From the NCBI RefSeq assembly GCF_016758195.1, contig NZ_QYAC01000003.1, positions 62,001 through 126,000 on the forward strand: a stretch of DNA of 64,000 nt. The letters run 5' to 3'. Source of the DNA: Leucobacter chromiireducens subsp. solipictus. Lineage in GTDB: Bacteria; Actinomycetota; Actinomycetes; Actinomycetales; Microbacteriaceae. Under the pieces are notes generated by a model. That model was not told the origin of the DNA. It saw only the letters and a list, made by a program, of their open reading frames with translations, and ran no database searches. A program made the translations under genes and the position numbers. Shown here piece by piece: positions 61,305-64,000 of the stretch (positions are counted from its first letter, which is position 1; each line of letters begins with the position of its first letter).

Positions 61305-62780
61305 ATGACTTCGACACAGTCTGTGCCCGCCCCGGCTTCAGCCCCGGGCTCGGCCCCACACGCCCCGTCCGCGGGGACGCGGCCCGCGAGACCTCAGCGC
61401 GGCTGGTTCGCCCAGCTCCTGCTTCGGCTGCACTTCTACGCCGGCGTCTTCGTCGGCCCGTTCATCCTGGTCGCGGCGGTATCGGGTGGGCTCTACGCGC
61501 TCACGCCCACGATCGAGCAGGTCGTGTACGCCGAGACGCTCCGTGCGCCCGCGAGCGACACCCAGCTGTCACTCGGTGACCAGATCCGCGCCGCGCAGGA
61601 CTATGCGGGAGCGGATGCGGCCCTCACACTCGTGCGCCCCGCGTCGGAATCGGGACGCACCACCCGCGTGCTGTTCGCCGATCCTGCGCTCGACGCGGGA
61701 GTGTCCCGCGCGGTGTTCGTCGACCCGGCAACCGGGGAGATTCGCGGGGACCTGTTCTCCTACAGTTCGAACGAGGAGCTGCCGTTCCGCACCTGGGTGT
61801 CGGGCCTGCACCGCACGCTGCACCTGGGTGAAGCCGGCCGGATCTACAGCGAGCTCGCGGCCTCCTGGCTGGGGATCATCGCGCTTGCCGGATTCGGGTT
61901 GTGGCTGGTGCGGATCCGGAAGTCCCGCACGAAGAAGGACTTTGTGCGGCCGAACCGGCGCTACCGCGGCTACCGGAAATCGCTGAGCTGGCACACCTCC
62001 GTTGGGGCCTGGGTGCTGCTCGGCGCGCTGTTCCTGTCCGTGACCGGTATCACCTGGTCGCAGTTTGGCGGCGGCAACGTGGGGGCGGTGCGCACCGCGC
62101 TTGGCGGGACCACGCCGCGGGTCGACACGAATCTCGACGGAAACGTGGCGGCGGCCGATGAGCACGCTGGGCACGCCGGCCACGGCGCGCCCGCGTCCGC
62201 GCCGAGCGGCGAGGCGAACCCCGACACCTTCGACGCGATGCTCGCCATCGGGCAGCGCATCAACGTGAACACGGGACAGGTGGAAATCGCGCCTCCCGCG
62301 GCACCCGGGCAGGCCTGGGTGGTGAAAGAGATCAAGTCCAGCTTCCCGACGGAGGCGGACGCGGTTGCCATCAACGGCAGCACCATGGAAGTGGTGGATC
62401 GCGTGGACTTCCGCGAGTTCTCACCGCTGGCGAAGCTGACGCGGTGGGGGATCGACCTGCATATGGGGGTGCTGTTCGGGATCGTGAATCAGCTCGTGCT
62501 GTTCTTGGTCGCCGTCGGCATCACCGGGCTGGTGGTGCTCGGGTACCTCATGTGGTGGCGGCGCCGGCCCACACGGACCTCGCCGCTGGAGTTCGCCCGG
62601 CCGCCGCGGCGAGGCACGCTGCGCGGTGCCCCCTGGTGGGGGATCGGGCTCGTGCTGCTCGGCGCGATCGGGATCGGCGTGATGCTCCCGGTGCTCGGGT
62701 GGACGCTCGCCGGGTTCGTGGTGGTCGACACGATCGTGGGCCTCGTGCAGCAGCGCCGGGCCGCGGCGAGCGCGCGCTAG
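61305..62780 (+). CDS. PepSY-domain membrane protein
   Basis: The 491-residue protein has a Pro/Ala-rich cytoplasmic start, then LRLHFYAGVFVGPFILVAAVSGGLYAL (TM1), an extracellular PepSY region with LHRTLHLGEAGRIYSE, SWLGIIALAGFGLWL, the SWHTSVGAWVLLGALFLSVTG segment, a His-containing loop (EHAGHAGHG) and two C-terminal membrane segments. The HxxxG-type pattern fits the PepSY-TM family, whose members include iron/copper-siderophore reductases. Coupled with the PCu(A)C chaperone, it may act in copper reduction or import. Confidence 0.83.
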   Translation: MTSTQSVPAPASAPGSAPHAPSAGTRPARPQRGWFAQLLLRLHFYAGVFVGPFILVAAVSGGLYALTPTIEQVVYAETLRAPASDTQLSLGDQIRAAQDYAGADAALTLVRPASESGRTTRVLFADPALDAGVSRAVFVDPATGEIRGDLFSYSSNEELPFRTWVSGLHRTLHLGEAGRIYSELAASWLGIIALAGFGLWLVRIRKSRTKKDFVRPNRRYRGYRKSLSWHTSVGAWVLLGALFLSVTGITWSQFGGGNVGAVRTALGGTTPRVDTNLDGNVAAADEHAGHAGHGAPASAPSGEANPDTFDAMLAIGQRINVNTGQVEIAPPAAPGQAWVVKEIKSSFPTEADAVAINGSTMEVVDRVDFREFSPLAKLTRWGIDLHMGVLFGIVNQLVLFLVAVGITGLVVLGYLMWWRRRPTRTSPLEFARPPRRGTLRGAPWWGIGLVLLGAIGIGVMLPVLGWTLAGFVVVDTIVGLVQQRRAAASAR

Positions 62781-62855
62781 GAGGACCCGCCGGGGCGTGA
62801 GGCGTGCCTTACGCCCCGGCGGGGTTCCGCGGGGTTCCGCGGGGTCGAACAGAAC

Positions 62856-62919
62856 GGAGATTCACGATTCCGCAGGAGATTTTTGCCGATCTCGGCGCTC
62901 GGCGCGTGAATCTCCTGCG
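62856..62919. repeat. Palindromic repeat, divergent copy D
   Basis: The left arms are GGAGATTCACG (62856-62866) and CGCAGGAGATT (62871-62881), and the right arm is CGTGAATCTCCTGCG (62905-62919). Either left arm can pair with it perfectly, not both. It lies between the convergent PepSY and monooxygenase genes. The rest of the 62781-63065 gap holds no gene. Confidence 0.75.
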
Positions 62920-63065
62920 CAATTGTCGCACCGGCGCCGCGCCCTCGCCCGCACGGGACACACGTGAGGCTCGCGCAAGGCCCGCTGCGGCGCTCAGGCC
63001 TCCCGTCAGGCACCCGCACCGTGCCTTCGCCCGCGCAGGGCCCCGCGCCCCGCCTAAGTCCCGCG

Positions 63066-64000
63066 TCAGGCCCGCAGCTGGTCGCGCAGCGTGGTGCCCG
63101 CGTAGGACGTGCGGAAAACGCCGCGCCGCTGGAGTTCCGGGACCACCCCGGAGACGAAGTCCTCGAACGAGGAGTGGTAGAGCGCCGGGAACACGATGAA
63201 CCCGTCGGCCGCCTCGCTGCGGAAGAGGTGCTCGAGCTCGTCCGCCACGGCCTCCGGGCTGCCGACAAGTTGCGGGTGGAGCTGGTTCATTGCCTGCTCA
63301 CGGGCGAGATCCGCGACGGTAAAGCCGCGCCGCTCGCTCACCGCGCGCAGCATGTCCTCGAATCCGGTGCTGCCGGTCGCGCCGCGGTGGGCGTCGAGCA
63401 GCGCGACCGCGGGGGCCGCCGGGTCGAGCGTGTCGGCGTGGAGGAGGCGGGCGAGCTTCGTGAGCGCTTCGGGCAGGTCGATGGCGGCCTGCAGCTCCGC
63501 GAGGGTGGCCTGTGCCGCGGCGTCGGTGCTGCCGAGGATCGGCTGGATGCCCTGGAGGACCCGGATCGTGTCCGGATCGCGGCCGTAGTCGAGGCGTGCG
63601 CGGTCCCGGAGCTCGGTGCGCATGGCGCGCATCTCCTCGGGCGAATCGCTGATCGCGAAGACGATTTCCGCCCACCGTGCGGCGAAGGCGCGCCCGCGGG
63701 GCGAGGACCCTGCCTGCATGAGCACGGGCTCGCCCTGGGGGCTCCGCGGCAGGGTGAGCGGTCCGCGAGAGAGCAGTCCCTCGGGGATGCGGTGCACGCG
63801 ATCCGGGTCCGCGAACTCCCCGCGAACGCGATCGTGCACGAGCGCGCCGGGCCGCCACGAACGCCACAGCTCGCGTACCGTTTCGACGACGGCGTCGGCG
63901 TGATCGTAGCGCGCGGCGGGGGAGGCGATGCCCGGCTGCCCCATGTTGCGCGCCTCCGCGTTGCTCGTGGAGGTGACGATGTTCCACGCGACGCGGCCGC
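63066..64000 (-). CDS. LLM-class flavin-dependent monooxygenase (partial)
   Basis: The gene reads leftward from beyond the window, so the N-terminus is missing; about 311 residues are visible. The frame continues through GRVAWNIVTSTSNAEARNMG at the edge, the NtaA/SnaA/DszA-type signature, followed by LWRSWRPGALV and QGEPVLMQAGSSPRGRAFAA. Relatives use reduced FMN to cleave nitrilotriacetate, dibenzothiophene or other compounds. No flavin reductase partner is visible. The substrate is unknown. Confidence 0.85.
   Translation of the reverse strand, partial: GRVAWNIVTSTSNAEARNMGQPGIASPAARYDHADAVVETVRELWRSWRPGALVHDRVRGEFADPDRVHRIPEGLLSRGPLTLPRSPQGEPVLMQAGSSPRGRAFAARWAEIVFAISDSPEEMRAMRTELRDRARLDYGRDPDTIRVLQGIQPILGSTDAAAQATLAELQAAIDLPEALTKLARLLHADTLDPAAPAVALLDAHRGATGSTGFEDMLRAVSERRGFTVADLAREQAMNQLHPQLVGSPEAVADELEHLFRSEAADGFIVFPALYHSSFEDFVSGVVPELQRRGVFRTSYAGTTLRDQLRA

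Overview
The window is high-GC actinobacterial DNA. Codon bias, GTG starts and gene content suggest a Microbacteriaceae-type organism such as Leucobacter, but that is inference. No rRNA gene, complete tRNA gene or CRISPR array is visible.

Positions 1 to about 31,990 look like the right-hand part of an integrated conjugative or mobilisable element. Its backbone is a DUF2637 membrane protein, a Prim-Pol primase and an ArdC-like antirestriction protein (1-2314), an orphan C5-cytosine methyltransferase (11921-12997), a MobF/TrwC relaxase-helicase with a small membrane protein and a zinc-motif hypothetical (16184-21975), and a tyrosine integrase (22108-23283). The 3' half of a tRNA-Pro gene at 31951-31994 is the probable attachment site. 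Cargo between backbone genes comprises a small-molecule catabolic cassette with its own MFS importer and GntR-type regulator (3572-8721), a TetR-controlled MFS and lipoprotein unit (8736-11392), a RidA-like protein, and a stand-alone CHAT-protease-like gene (13945-16029). A defence block lies between integrase and attachment site: a complete three-gene ABC-3C conflict system (23789-27470) and a single-chain restriction-modification enzyme (27856-31158). A decayed segment with an inverted repeat precedes the attachment site. No transfer machinery other than the relaxase is inside the window, so the other end must lie to the left.

From 32 kb onward the DNA is visibly more GC-rich and chromosomal in character. 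It starts with an IS481-family transposase remnant, then chorismate mutase and an EctB-type aminotransferase (divergent), a large lipoprotein, and a copper-type locus (36512-39038) with a CsoR-like palindrome, a His-rich protein and an MFS protein ending in a Cys-rich tail. A purine salvage pair follows (8-oxoguanine deaminase-like enzyme and NCS2 permease, 39432-42319). Next is a tightly overlapping eight-gene catabolic operon (42496-50711): an ABC importer, an aldehyde dehydrogenase, an M19 dipeptidase homologue, an FAD oxidoreductase, a muconolactone-isomerase-like protein and a LacI regulator, with two similar palindromes flanking the likely promoter. The remainder holds small accessory genes (acetyltransferase, aminoglycoside nucleotidyltransferase-like, lipoproteins, a sortase-type surface protein, TetR, SRPBCC, HNH), a serine hydrolase, a second copper-related cluster (membrane protein, PCu(A)C chaperone, PepSY protein) and a truncated flavin monooxygenase.

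The most unusual observations are a 157-codon reading frame with a near-perfect Shine-Dalgarno sequence nested out of frame inside the C5 methyltransferase gene, the CHAT gene beside the relaxase, and a palindromic repeat family (three copies at 59.2-59.8 kb, a fourth at 62.9 kb) that can pair in two mutually exclusive ways. All domain assignments come from reading motifs by eye; no database search was run.
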